Source: an uncultured Lachnospiraceae bacterium
GTDB lineage: Bacteria > Bacillota > Clostridia > Lachnospirales > Lachnospiraceae
Length of the DNA: 64,000 nt
Reading direction: 5' to 3'
Assembly (NCBI GenBank): GCA_910578175.1
Contig: CAJTPF010000002.1
Span: forward strand, 62,001 to 126,000
Positions 27,351 to 35,705 of the stretch are shown here, piece by piece; position 1 is the first letter of the stretch; every line of letters starts with the position of its first letter. Under the pieces are notes generated by a model. The model worked only from the letters and a program-made list of their open reading frames with translations, did no database searches and was not told the DNA's origin. The translations under genes were made by a program, and so were the position numbers.

Positions 27351-27605
27351 TTAGAACGGCTTAACAAACATTAAGATAATTGCAACAGCCAAACCGTAAA
27401 GACCTGTAGTCTCGGCAACCGCCTGACCTAAAAGCATGGTAGATGTAATATCGGATTTTGCACCCGGATTACGTCCAACGGCTGCTGCTGCCTGACCTGC
27501 TGCATATCCCTGACCGATACCAGGTCCCACACCGGCTATCATTGCGATACCTGCACCTACTGCTGACATAGCATAAATAAATTCCTGTCCTGTTACTTGA
27601 TTCAT
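27351..27605 (-). CDS. atpE: ATP synthase c subunit, sodium-type signature
   Basis: Two-helix c subunit of 84 residues with a polar loop VGRNPGAKSDI. The ion site residues are Q32 (GIGQGYAAG), V63, E65 and T66 (GQAVAETTG) and Y70. These align by number with the Na+ site of the Ilyobacter tartaricus c subunit (Q32, V63, E65, S66, Y70). The sequence therefore predicts Na+ coupling; proton-type subunits lack Gln32 and the Ser/Thr after the Glu. The ribosome site is weak, which is unusual for a subunit needed in many copies. Confidence 0.96.
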   Translation of the reverse strand: MNQVTGQEFIYAMSAVGAGIAMIAGVGPGIGQGYAAGQAAAAVGRNPGAKSDITSTMLLGQAVAETTGLYGLAVAIILMFVKPF

Positions 27606-27721
27606 AATTCAATCCCATGCCTTCTATTACTTTTATCCTGTAATATGCGCCAAAGAGTTCAAAGGAATAGATGCGCCGCATGGCTCCTTTTCAAAATATT
27701 TTCCTTTAAACCATAATAGTT

Positions 27722-28534
27722 TTAGTCGCCTGTTTTATCAGTAATATAAACCATCGTCAGCATACAGATAACATATGCCTGTATACATCCGGAAAAGATA
27801 TCAAAATAGATATGCAGTATGGATGGCCATGCTACCGTAAACGGTTTTAGCAAACCATAGATAAGGCCCATAAGCACTGTTCCGGACATTACATTACCGA
27901 AAAGACGAAGTGAAAGCGATAACGGTACTGCAAACTCACCAATGATATTGATAGGAAATAAAAACCAGACCGGCTGAAACAATGCTGTGAAATGTTTGCT
28001 TTTATTCTTCTTAATACCATTATAATGAATTAAGCAAAATGTAATGATACCCAAAGGTAATGTTACACCGTAGTCGGCAGTTGGTGGTCTCAGACCAAAC
28101 AAGCCGGATATATTGCTTAACAATACGAACATAAAAAGCGCTGCAATATAATTGACAAACTTCCTACCATTCGTTCCCATAATGCCGCTTACCATATTGG
28201 ATATAGCTTCGACGATCAGTTCAGCAATATTCTGTAAAGTTCCGGGAGTATCACAGACTTCTGCTTTTTTTAACTTCCGGTTAACAATGATCGCAAAAAG
28301 AATTAAAGTAACTGTTACGATCAACAGACTTACATGTGTAGACGTTATATGAAGCGTCACACCGCCGATCTTAAATTCCTTTAATAAGCTTATCATAAAG
28401 CTTCCGGCGCTCTTTTCTTCTTCCGCAGCCAATGTACCCTGAGCAGCCGCTTCTGTTACGGTTTCCGCTGCTTTAGACAGGAAACCTGCTCCCGTTCCGA
28501 GTCCACCAATGGTACTCAGAATTCCGTATCCCAC
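27722..28534 (-). CDS. atpB: ATP synthase a subunit
   Basis: Polytopic ion-channel subunit of 270 residues. It begins at GTG after AAGGAAGG. About five to six hydrophobic segments are visible. The key arginine lies in LSLSLRLFGNVMSG, near residue 200, which faces the c-ring carboxylate. The C-terminal pair of helices (IYFDIFSGCIQAYVICMLT) is typical. It lies between atpI and atpE. Confidence 0.96.
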   Translation of the reverse strand: MGYGILSTIGGLGTGAGFLSKAAETVTEAAAQGTLAAEEEKSAGSFMISLLKEFKIGGVTLHITSTHVSLLIVTVTLILFAIIVNRKLKKAEVCDTPGTLQNIAELIVEAISNMVSGIMGTNGRKFVNYIAALFMFVLLSNISGLFGLRPPTADYGVTLPLGIITFCLIHYNGIKKNKSKHFTALFQPVWFLFPINIIGEFAVPLSLSLRLFGNVMSGTVLMGLIYGLLKPFTVAWPSILHIYFDIFSGCIQAYVICMLTMVYITDKTGD

Positions 28535-28538
28535 ATTC

Positions 28539-29021
28539 TCACCTTCCTTTTCCTGTAGATTTTTTAGCTAAAACTTTATGAGTAAACGGCTGTAAATAAG
28601 CCGATACTTTCAACGCCATGATACCTGCCAGAGCTGCAAGTATATTGCAAAAACCCGTTACTCCTATTACGATAAATATTGTAAAAATGACTGCAAACCT
28701 TATGGCCGTGGTTTTCCGGACATGATTATAAGCCCCTCTTTCTCCCATGCACATGGCCTGTTCCAGAGAAACGGTCATATGGAGCACCATTGAGGCAGAT
28801 ATTAAAACACCAATAAAAAATCCCAGACTGACTTCAATTTTAGCACTATTATATATAAATGCAAGTATCAAAATCTGCCCCAATATATAATAACATAAAT
28901 TTCCAATCAAAAGTTCCCGGCAGGTAGGATTTTTTAATATTCCATGTCGGTTTTTGTCGATATTGTCAGTCTCCGTTCCTGTCCCCGGATTCAGGCTGTT
29001 CCTCTCTGTTTTCGTTTCCAA
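28539..29021 (-). CDS. atpI: ATP synthase subunit I-like membrane protein
   Basis: Small membrane protein, 160 residues from the TTG at 29021, which has GGGAGGAG six bases upstream. A longer in-frame ATG at 29069 has no good site and would overlap atpZ by 104 bases. Four hydrophobic segments are visible (about residues 40-62, 66-84, 105-122 and 127-145 of the shorter form). In Firmicutes, AtpI helps c-ring assembly or Mg2+ handling. Family assignment is from position and topology, and the sequence is poorly conserved. Confidence 0.75.
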   Translation of the reverse strand: METKTERNSLNPGTGTETDNIDKNRHGILKNPTCRELLIGNLCYYILGQILILAFIYNSAKIEVSLGFFIGVLISASMVLHMTVSLEQAMCMGERGAYNHVRKTTAIRFAVIFTIFIVIGVTGFCNILAALAGIMALKVSAYLQPFTHKVLAKKSTGKGR

Positions 29022-29349
29022 CGGACTCTCCTCCCGCATGATCGTTTCCGGCAAACTGCCTTCCTTCATTCCATTGTTTAACCGCTTCCTCTACCATCTT
29101 ATGCTCCTGTTCCAGTTTCATCTGGTCTTCCGACTTCCGGTTGGCGCTCTTGGCCAGTGCATATGCATTCCGTCCTCCGGCCAGAATTCCCAGTATCAGC
29201 AGCGGTAATGTCAGATAAGTGTGATATTTCCTGTCAATAAATACACCGACAGCCACACATGCAAATATCGGTACGAGCATATGAAAGCCTATTTGTGAAA
29301 TCAATACAAAATTGGAATATGCTTCTCTTTTCAGCTTATTTCTTTTCAT
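28966..29349 (-). CDS. atpZ: AtpZ-like F1F0 ATPase assembly protein
   Basis: Protein of about 127 residues with two N-terminal membrane helices (about residues 11-32 and 44-62). The pattern GFHMLVPIFACVAVGVFIDRK followed by G-x-x-x-G-G-R-N-A-Y matches AtpZ/putative ATPase subunit. The C-terminal tail is charged and overlaps the start of the next gene. No strong ribosome site is visible before the ATG at 29347-29349 or the adjacent TTG. It is the first gene of the atp set. Confidence 0.78.
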   Translation of the reverse strand: MKRNKLKREAYSNFVLISQIGFHMLVPIFACVAVGVFIDRKYHTYLTLPLLILGILAGGRNAYALAKSANRKSEDQMKLEQEHKMVEEAVKQWNEGRQFAGNDHAGGESVGNENREEQPESGDRNGD

Positions 29350-29408
29350 CAATATTTATGCCGGCCACAAGTCTTCGTGAACCTGCTCCTCCGATTCGTT
29401 ATATATTA

Positions 29409-29906
29409 TTAAAGCGTGATATGAACCTGCCTTCCTGTTTTTCCATATGGTATGCATTTCACGCCGGCAGAACCCAGCATCCGTTTTGATGCCTGAACCG
29501 AAGGCGTGCCCTCATATTTATCGGAATCATAGACTAATTCCTTAATCCCGGACTGAATAATGGCTTTGGCACATTCATTACACGGAAATAAGGTTACATA
29601 TATCCTGCAGCCTTCCAGACTGCCTCCCCGGTAATTCAGGATCGCATTTAACTCACTGTGGGTTGAGTATAAATACTTACTGTCCAGTCCTTCCCCTTCC
29701 CTGTCCCAGGGAAATTCATCATCGGAACAGCCGTTAGGAAAACCGTTATATCCCATGGATAAAATTTTATTCTCATGGCTGACGATACAGGCTCCCACCT
29801 GGGTATTCGGATCCTTGGAACGCATTGCCGATAAATAGGCAACACCCATAAAATATTCATCCCAGCTGATATAATCTTCTCTTTTTCCGGTGAGCTGAAT
29901 ACTCAT
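29409..29906 (-). CDS. comEB: Deoxycytidylate (dCMP) deaminase
   Basis: Zinc-dependent deaminase of 165 residues from ATG 29904-29906 (GGAGG seven bases upstream). The catalytic motifs are HSELNAI (zinc His plus proton-shuttle Glu) and PCNECAKAI (two zinc cysteines). An earlier segment, GACIVSHENKILSMGYNG, is typical of the ComEB/dCMP deaminase family. It would convert dCMP to dUMP for dTTP synthesis. It lies between rpiB and the atp genes and is probably co-transcribed. Confidence 0.92.
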   Translation of the reverse strand: MSIQLTGKREDYISWDEYFMGVAYLSAMRSKDPNTQVGACIVSHENKILSMGYNGFPNGCSDDEFPWDREGEGLDSKYLYSTHSELNAILNYRGGSLEGCRIYVTLFPCNECAKAIIQSGIKELVYDSDKYEGTPSVQASKRMLGSAGVKCIPYGKTGRQVHITL

Positions 29907-29945
29907 TTCTATACCTCCGCATTTCACAGAACGGTCTGTGGATTT

Positions 29946-30374
29946 CTAATCTTCGATCATGCCGATCCTGTTTTTATGTCTCTCTTCGCCGGAAAACTCC
30001 GTATCCAGAAAAGTATCCGTTATCTTTACCGCAAGTCCCGGACCTACAACCCGTCCTCCCATTGCCAGTATATTTGCATCGTTATGAAGCCTTGTGGCTT
30101 CCGCCGTAAAACAATCCGTGCAGACTGCGGCACGGATTCCTTTGATCTTATTTGCCGCTATGGAGATACCGATGCCGGTTCCGCAGATCAGAATCCCCCT
30201 TTCAGCTTCTCCGGACACAACTGCCTCTGCCACGGCTTTGGCATATTCCGGATAATCCACAGCCTCCGTACTGTTGCAGCCAAAATCTTTATATTCCAGT
30301 TTTCTTTTCTCTAAGTGCCTGATGATCTCCGTCTTCAGTTCATAACCGCCATGGTCACAGCCAATCGCTATCAT
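29946..30374 (-). CDS. rpiB: Ribose-5-phosphate isomerase B
   Basis: RpiB/LacAB family enzyme of 142 residues from ATG 30372-30374, six bases after GGGAGG; the longer frame has ten extra codons without support. It begins IAIGCDHGGYELK and has the active-site motif LICGTGIGISIAANK. It interconverts ribose-5-P and ribulose-5-P in the pentose phosphate pathway. Gene order with sua5 and the LMW phosphatase is the same as in Bacillus (ywlC-ywlE-ywlF). Confidence 0.95.
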   Translation of the reverse strand: MIAIGCDHGGYELKTEIIRHLEKRKLEYKDFGCNSTEAVDYPEYAKAVAEAVVSGEAERGILICGTGIGISIAANKIKGIRAAVCTDCFTAEATRLHNDANILAMGGRVVGPGLAVKITDTFLDTEFSGEERHKNRIGMIED

Positions 30375-30393
30375 AGTGTTCCTCCCGGGATTT

Positions 30394-30870
30394 TTATTCT
30401 GCATTTCCGCCAGTTTTGGGTGAGTCCTGCTTTAATTTTTCTATTACGATCTTCACCAGTTTTTCTAGATATTCAAAATTCTCTCCATATTCTATCAGTT
30501 CACCGCCATATGCCGCTTCCACATCCACTGCGGATTCCGTATACTCTTTTATGGAGTACACATTTATGGCATTTTCAAATTCATCATAAATGTTTTTCTT
30601 AAGTACATCCGTCATAACGAGAACCAGTACATTCTCACCAAAATCCTCTCCGGTCAGCGGTGTCGAAGCTGCGTTTTCTATGGATATTCCCTTGCTTTTT
30701 GCAATCGCCACTGCTTTGGGATTCGGAGGTTCTTTAAATAAGACCACAAGTCCCCGGGATCCGGCAGTTATTGACCGGTCCGTATTAACACTTTCAAATA
30801 TCGCCGCCGCCCATAAGCTTCTGCATGTACCCCCGGTACTAACAAACAGTACCTTTTCGTATCTGCCCAT
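30394..30870 (-). CDS. LMW phosphatase-like protein (YwlE position), nucleophile Cys replaced by Ser
   Basis: Protein of 158 residues from ATG 30868-30870 (AAAGGTG upstream). The fold follows low-molecular-weight protein phosphatases: a first strand VLFV, then the P-loop. The P-loop, however, reads S11-T-G-G-T-C16-R17-S18. The catalytic Cys of C-x5-R is a Ser, whereas the second Cys and Arg remain. The later general-acid segment is DVEAAYGG instead of the usual D-P-Y-G/Y. Its place between sua5 and rpiB matches B. subtilis ywlE, a protein-arginine phosphatase. The changed nucleophile suggests a binding protein or altered chemistry rather than a normal phosphatase. Confidence 0.8.
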   Translation of the reverse strand: MGRYEKVLFVSTGGTCRSLWAAAIFESVNTDRSITAGSRGLVVLFKEPPNPKAVAIAKSKGISIENAASTPLTGEDFGENVLVLVMTDVLKKNIYDEFENAINVYSIKEYTESAVDVEAAYGGELIEYGENFEYLEKLVKIVIEKLKQDSPKTGGNAE

Positions 30871-30908
30871 GTTTAACACCTTTCTAAATCCGCCTTATGA
30901 ACTTATCG

Positions 30909-31982
30909 TCATGTAACAATCTCAATCTGGTATCCCGCCGCCTTGCAAAGGCGGTTCATAATGGCCTGTCCAAATTCGTCATCCGTAAATGTTTCACCAA
31001 AGATATAATCTACCTTCTTATTATCAAACTCCCTTAATACCCTGTATAAATTCCGGGCAACGGTAATATCGTTTTTCCGTGTTCCCAGAGAAACTACATC
31101 GCCTGACCGGTATTTATCCACAGTCTCGTCGCTGGCTATAACGCCGACTTTAAAACCCTGACGAAGCTTTTCCTCTGTCAGCCGGTTAATATGGCGTGCC
31201 ACTTTATCGGCCTCACCGCTGAACATGGTAAAATCTGCTTCCGGAGCATAATGCTTATATTTCATCCCCGGCGCCCTGGGAATCACATGGGGACTTACCG
31301 GTTCCGAAACGGCTTTATCAACAGCCACCGGGCCTATGACCCGTTCCAGTTTCTCTTTTGTTATATATCCCGGCCGCAGGATCATGGGTGGTTCGCAAGT
31401 CACGTCTATTATCGTGGACTCGATTCCGATTCCCACGGTTCCACCGTCTATTATCATATCTATCCTGCCGTTCAGATCTTCATATACATGCATTGCATTG
31501 GTAGGACTGGGCCTCCCTGATGTATTGGCGCTGGGAGCCGCTATCGGCAGTCCCGATGCACGTATCAGTTCCAATGCGATTTTATGTTCCGGCATTCTTA
31601 CGGCTACCGTATCCAGTCCGCCTGTGGTCCCGCCGGGAACGGTATCGCTTTTCCGGAAGATAATCGTCAGCGGACCGGGCCAGAATGCTTTCATAAGCGC
31701 CCTTGCCTTATCCGGCACTGTCTTTACTATAGATTCCAGCTGTGCTTCATCGGCAATATGAACGATCAGCGGATTGTCGGATGGTCTGCCTTTTGCTTCG
31801 TATATTTTCATTGACGCTTTCTCATGTAACGCATCCGCGCCCAGTCCGTATACAGTCTCGGTGGGAAATGCCACCAGTCCTCCTGCCCGCAGTATCCCTG
31901 CCGCCTCTTCTATGATCAGATCATCGGTCTGATTTTCATCTGTTTTTCTGACAATGGTTGCGATTCTAAGATTTTCTTCCAT
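30909..31982 (-). CDS. ywlC: Threonylcarbamoyl-AMP synthase (Sua5/YwlC)
   Basis: Enzyme of 357 residues from ATG 31980-31982. The N-terminal YrdC domain has the family pattern GGLVAFPTETVYGLGADA, KGRPSDNPLI and PSANTSGRPSPT. The C-terminal Sua5 domain follows a linker with SPGMKYKHYAPE-like sequence (APGMKYKHYAPEA). It makes L-threonylcarbamoyl-AMP from threonine, bicarbonate and ATP for the t6A modification of tRNA. It is the first gene after a clear promoter, heading the run to atpC. Confidence 0.95.
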   Translation of the reverse strand: MEENLRIATIVRKTDENQTDDLIIEEAAGILRAGGLVAFPTETVYGLGADALHEKASMKIYEAKGRPSDNPLIVHIADEAQLESIVKTVPDKARALMKAFWPGPLTIIFRKSDTVPGGTTGGLDTVAVRMPEHKIALELIRASGLPIAAPSANTSGRPSPTNAMHVYEDLNGRIDMIIDGGTVGIGIESTIIDVTCEPPMILRPGYITKEKLERVIGPVAVDKAVSEPVSPHVIPRAPGMKYKHYAPEADFTMFSGEADKVARHINRLTEEKLRQGFKVGVIASDETVDKYRSGDVVSLGTRKNDITVARNLYRVLREFDNKKVDYIFGETFTDDEFGQAIMNRLCKAAGYQIEIVT

Positions 31983-32024
31983 TTTGATACCCGTTAATTT
32001 ATACATTTTACTAAATATTGAGAT

Positions 32025-32053
32025 ATTATACCACTTTTCTCCAAAATTGAAAA
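32025..32053 (-). promoter_or_regulatory. Promoter for ywlC-rpiB-atp gene run
   Basis: Minus-strand TTTTCA (32053-32048), a 17-base spacer, then a perfect TATAAT (32030-32025). Predicted start near 32018, about 36 bases before the ywlC ATG. It sits at the 3' end of the cwlD gene. No terminator is evident between ywlC and atpC, so this may drive part or all of the ATP synthase genes. Confidence 0.7.
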
Positions 32054-32845
32054 CTAATTATTTGTTAAACATGAAAGTACCGCTGAACAGATTGCTGCTG
32101 CCAGCTGCTCCTGGTAATAATCGTCCGCCAGGCTGGTAGCCTCTTTCCAATTGGACAGAAATCCGCATTCTATGATTACCGAAGGACATTTTACATTGAG
32201 CAGTATATAATAATCATTATTTGATTTTGCTGCCCGCCGGTTACTGCTGTCTACTTTCTCTTTCAACGCTTTCTGTATTACCTCCGCCATCCTCTTTCCG
32301 TTTTCAGAACCCGAATAATAAAATACCTGGGCCCCGGTTGCATTTTGGGACGTATAGCTGTTCTGGTGAATACTTACGCACAGATCCGCTTCGGATTCAT
32401 TGATAATCGTCACCCGCTTTTTCATATCGGCCCGTTTTTTATTCGAGTCGCTTTCCTGATACAATCCTACATCTTTGGTTCTTGTCATTATAACTTCGAT
32501 CCCCTGCTCTTTCAGCAGTTTTTCAAGCTTTAGGGCAATTGACAGGTTGATATCCTTTTCCAGTTTATCATTAATGCCTATCTTCCCGGGGTCATTTCCT
32601 CCGTGTCCCGGGTCTATGGCAACAATGTATTTACCGTCTCTGCCTTTATCTATAAACCCCGTTCCGGAACCGGATCTATCTCCGCCGGGATTTTCCGGTC
32701 CGTTCCGGGTTTCTGCGCCGCTTTCATGACTGACTTTGTGTATACCGCCCGCAGCATTCATGTTCATCCCTATGGCTGCCGCCGTTATGAGCGTCAGCAT
32801 AGCCGCAGCCATGATATATTCAACTCTTTTCTTAACATCAAACAC
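32054..32845 (-). CDS. cwlD: N-acetylmuramoyl-L-alanine amidase, CwlD-like
   Basis: Amidase_3 family protein of 263 residues with an apparent GTG start. An N-terminal membrane segment (about residues 10-30) is followed by a Gly/Ser/Asn linker and the catalytic domain (about 73-262). Zinc ligands are H81 in DPGHGG, a Glu about 15 residues on, and His in SIHQNS; the catalytic Glu lies in IIECGFLSN. The single-pass anchor and compact domain match CwlD, which removes peptide side chains for muramic-lactam in spore cortex. A more general wall amidase is possible. Confidence 0.85.
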   Translation of the reverse strand: MFDVKKRVEYIMAAAMLTLITAAAIGMNMNAAGGIHKVSHESGAETRNGPENPGGDRSGSGTGFIDKGRDGKYIVAIDPGHGGNDPGKIGINDKLEKDINLSIALKLEKLLKEQGIEVIMTRTKDVGLYQESDSNKKRADMKKRVTIINESEADLCVSIHQNSYTSQNATGAQVFYYSGSENGKRMAEVIQKALKEKVDSSNRRAAKSNNDYYILLNVKCPSVIIECGFLSNWKEATSLADDYYQEQLAAAICSAVLSCLTNN

Positions 32846-32873
32846 TGTTCTACCAGCCTGTATCTTCCTTATT

Positions 32874-32901
32874 GCTATAAATATGCGGCAGAACTTGTCA
32901 T
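32874..32901 (-). promoter_or_regulatory. Possible promoter for cwlD
   Basis: Minus-strand ATGACA (32901-32896), 16-base spacer, TATAGC (32879-32874). Both elements are partial matches. The predicted start would leave a short leader before the GTG at 32845. Weak evidence. Confidence 0.35.
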
Positions 32902-32941
32902 AATTCCATGAACAGTTTTTGTATTTATCTGTTTCCCAACA

Positions 32942-34699
32942 CTAATTTGTATATTTAATCATAGTATTCCAGATATCCGCATTTTCATATCCAAGTCTCC
33001 ATGCAGACACACCGGCAAGATCATACGTTCTTATCAGCTTCATCTTTTCTTCAATGGATTTCGCATCCTCCAGCCAGATTCTGTACACCAGACCGTCTAT
33101 ACTGAATTCCCCGTAATTTTGTCCCACATTGTCAACCCATACCGCCTGAATGCCGTTAGAAGCCAGTTTATCTGCCGCCGTCTGCATATCCACCGCCTGG
33201 GAATCCACATAATTTCCTGCACCGTCTTCCTGCCAGATCCTGGTATAAAAAGGTATTGCATTGATCAGTTTGGAGGCCGGAACTTCTGTCAGCGTCTTTT
33301 CAATTCCTGCCGTCACCCACGGAAGTGAAGCAACGGATCCTGCCCCGGAGCCTTCTCCCCAATGCTCATCATATCCCATCATTATAACATAATCCGCAAT
33401 GATTCCCTGCTCTTTTCTGTCATAATACAGATTCGATGCATCCGGAACTTTATCATCTATGGACAGCACAATTCCATTGATCCGGCATTTGACCGAAAGT
33501 TCCCGCAGGAACTGGACATAATCTTTGGCAATATCTGCCGTTATGTATTCAAAGTCTATATTTATCCCGTCCAGATTATATTCGATCGCCGCCGCCACAA
33601 GCTGGTTTACCAGTCTCTCCCGTTTTGTCGTATATGGAAAAATCTCCCTGTTATCCGAATCTGGCGACTGGTCGTCTATCATCGCCCAGACTTCCAATCC
33701 GATCAGATGTGCCCTGGTCACATATTCACTCTGTGCCAGAGAGGAAAAATTACCCTCATTGTCATTTAACCGGAACCAGGTCGGCGATATGACATTTAAC
33801 CCTTTTGCAGAAGTTACCATATCCACCAGCTGATTATTTGCCGTTGTGTTGGTCACCATATGCCATGCCATACTGATGGTAAAATCTTTTTTTATATTTG
33901 TATATTCCGGTTCAATATATTCACTGGTATAGGTTTTTGTCGTAATGTTTTTTAAAGCGGAAGTTTTTATATATCCCGTATAACCGTCATTTGTAACAAT
34001 TTTTGACCATTTTCCCTTTGTTTCCAATATCACTGCTTCCATATCTTCTTCATAAGAAACCAGTATATCTGATTTAATACTGTCACTTACCCTGACGTTA
34101 TCCCCGGCTTTTAAAACAGCGGCATCTGTGGTTACGTTCCATTCGTTTATAATACAAAGGCGGTTTGGATCTTCATAAAATGCCGTTTCAATATTGGAAT
34201 ATAGTTTTACATAATCCAGCGCCACATATACTTTCTGTCCCTCAGTTTTCACGATGACATAGTTCATTGTGTTTTTTACTTTTGTGACATAGGAATCCAT
34301 ACTGCCCACTTCCGCTTTTATCACGTCAGTCGGTGTGGTAAAAATCAATATATTTTCATTATTATCCCAGTAAAACCGCGGGTTTAAAGAATTCTGCACA
34401 AATTCAACATCCAGATAGATCTGACCATTTTCGTCTATGAATGCGCGGTCTCTGACCAGCCGGTTCTGCAATATGACCGCTGCCTGGTTATCCCCCGCTT
34501 TTACGGCATTGTCAAAATGAAAACCCTCTTCGTCTTCCGTATAACCATCGTATAATAAAAATAATTTATCAATCTCCTCTTCGCCTGCCAATTTCTTTGA
34601 CGGCGTGTTTTTTTCTATCATATTGCCCACTGCCAGTATGATCAGTGCAATCACGGCGATCACTGAGGCTACAAAAACCGGTACGATTCTTTTATTCAA
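32942..34699 (-). CDS. Glycoside hydrolase family 18 protein with SH3 and CuAO-N-like domains
   Basis: Exported or membrane-anchored enzyme of 585 residues. It starts at TTG after AGGAGG. N-terminal membrane segment about residues 7-27; a copper-amine-oxidase N-like domain about 70-190 (FIDENGQIYLDVEF, YVALDYV), often used for wall binding; an SH3-like domain about 195-250 (DNVRVSDSIKSD, YTGYIKTSAL); then the GH18 barrel about 265-585. The active site DGINIDFE keeps the catalytic Glu. The family includes YaaH/YdhD-type spore cortex or wall lytic enzymes. It is next to cwlD, which supports a spore or cell-wall role. Confidence 0.88.
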   Translation of the reverse strand: MNKRIVPVFVASVIAVIALIILAVGNMIEKNTPSKKLAGEEEIDKLFLLYDGYTEDEEGFHFDNAVKAGDNQAAVILQNRLVRDRAFIDENGQIYLDVEFVQNSLNPRFYWDNNENILIFTTPTDVIKAEVGSMDSYVTKVKNTMNYVIVKTEGQKVYVALDYVKLYSNIETAFYEDPNRLCIINEWNVTTDAAVLKAGDNVRVSDSIKSDILVSYEEDMEAVILETKGKWSKIVTNDGYTGYIKTSALKNITTKTYTSEYIEPEYTNIKKDFTISMAWHMVTNTTANNQLVDMVTSAKGLNVISPTWFRLNDNEGNFSSLAQSEYVTRAHLIGLEVWAMIDDQSPDSDNREIFPYTTKRERLVNQLVAAAIEYNLDGINIDFEYITADIAKDYVQFLRELSVKCRINGIVLSIDDKVPDASNLYYDRKEQGIIADYVIMMGYDEHWGEGSGAGSVASLPWVTAGIEKTLTEVPASKLINAIPFYTRIWQEDGAGNYVDSQAVDMQTAADKLASNGIQAVWVDNVGQNYGEFSIDGLVYRIWLEDAKSIEEKMKLIRTYDLAGVSAWRLGYENADIWNTMIKYTN

Positions 34700-34734
34700 G
34701 GCTAAATCCTCCTAAAAAAGTCTATTCGCTGATT

Positions 34735-34743
34735 ATTATAGCA
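34735..34743 (-). promoter_or_regulatory. Extended -10 promoter for the GH18 gene
   Basis: Minus-strand TGC-TATAAT, that is TG-N-TATAAT, an extended -10 element, about 36 bases before the TTG start. No good -35 is seen at 17 bases; CTGACA is too close. Predicted start near 34728. Confidence 0.55.
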
Positions 34744-34834
34744 CTTTTTGTCAGCGGAGTCACTATGTTTTATGAGGATTTGAGGGGATATTTGACAAAC
34801 GGAAGCCGTTTTGATCCAATTCGTTTGTAACAAT

Positions 34835-35590
34835 CTACAAATGCATCCTGCCCAATATTTCCTCAGCCTGCTTCACTTCATCTTCCGTCGGCACCCGTAC
34901 CCCTTTCAGCGGATACTCCATCTCAAGTTTTTCCCATTTAAATTCTCCCAGCGTATGATATGGCAGAATCTCCACCCGGCTTACCGTCTCTAAATCCTGT
35001 ACAAATTCCCGCAGTTCAGCCAGTTCTTTCTCTCCGTCTGTCAGTCCCGGTACAAGGACATGGCGAATCCACATTTCTTTATCATGTTTCGAAAGGTATT
35101 CTGCCATCTGTAAGATATTCCTGTTAGACCATCCGGTCAGGTTCCTGTGCTTTTCTTCGCTCATATTTTTGATATCCAGCATAAATAAGTCCGTTACTTC
35201 CATCAGACGGTTAAATTTATCCAAAAACAGCTGTTCGAAGGTAAAAGGGTTGCCGGAGGTATCCAGCGCCGTATGAATACCTTTTTCTTTTGCCAGCGCA
35301 AAAAGCTGTGTTACAAAATCCGGCTGCAACAGAGGTTCCCCGCCGCTGACCGTGATCCCGCCGTTGTCTTTCCAATAGCTCCGGTATCTGCAGGCTTTTT
35401 CGAACATCTGACGGGCCGTATATGCCTGTCCCCCTTCCGTATTCCAGGTTTCAGGATTATGGCAGTATTGACAGCGCATATGACAGCCCTGTAAAAATAT
35501 AACAAAACGTACGCCCGGTCCGTCTACCAGTCCAAAAGTTTCCAGCGAATGTACCTTTCCCGTTATTTCTTTCTGCTCATTATATTCCAT
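34835..35590 (-). CDS. pflA: Pyruvate formate-lyase activating enzyme
   Basis: Radical SAM enzyme of 251 residues from ATG 35588-35590, seven bases after GGAGG; the longer frame adds 23 unsupported codons. The 4Fe-4S motif is C36-H-M-R-C40-Q-Y-C43. Later motifs GGITVSGGEPLLQ and MLDIKNM are typical. It uses SAM to generate the glycyl radical on PflB. It lies downstream of pflB with a hairpin in between, so it may be transcribed at a lower level. Confidence 0.95.
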   Translation of the reverse strand: MEYNEQKEITGKVHSLETFGLVDGPGVRFVIFLQGCHMRCQYCHNPETWNTEGGQAYTARQMFEKACRYRSYWKDNGGITVSGGEPLLQPDFVTQLFALAKEKGIHTALDTSGNPFTFEQLFLDKFNRLMEVTDLFMLDIKNMSEEKHRNLTGWSNRNILQMAEYLSKHDKEMWIRHVLVPGLTDGEKELAELREFVQDLETVSRVEILPYHTLGEFKWEKLEMEYPLKGVRVPTEDEVKQAEEILGRMHL

Positions 35591-35657
35591 AATATGTCCT
35601 CCATTTAATAAAATCCATTTGAAAAACGGTATTTGTGTCAATATCAATAGTATATAC

Positions 35658-35698
35658 AAAAATGTTGATTTCCGCCGGAGGCAGAAACCAACATTTTT
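35658..35698 (-). terminator. Hairpin with U tract between pflB and pflA
   Basis: Minus-strand AAAAATGTTGGTTTCTGCC pairs with GGCGGAAATCAACATTTTT across a TCC loop, with two G-U pairs. U residues follow on the minus strand. It may act as a partial terminator that lowers pflA relative to pflB, since no separate pflA promoter is evident. Confidence 0.75.
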
Positions 35699-35705
35699 AA
35701 TCTTT

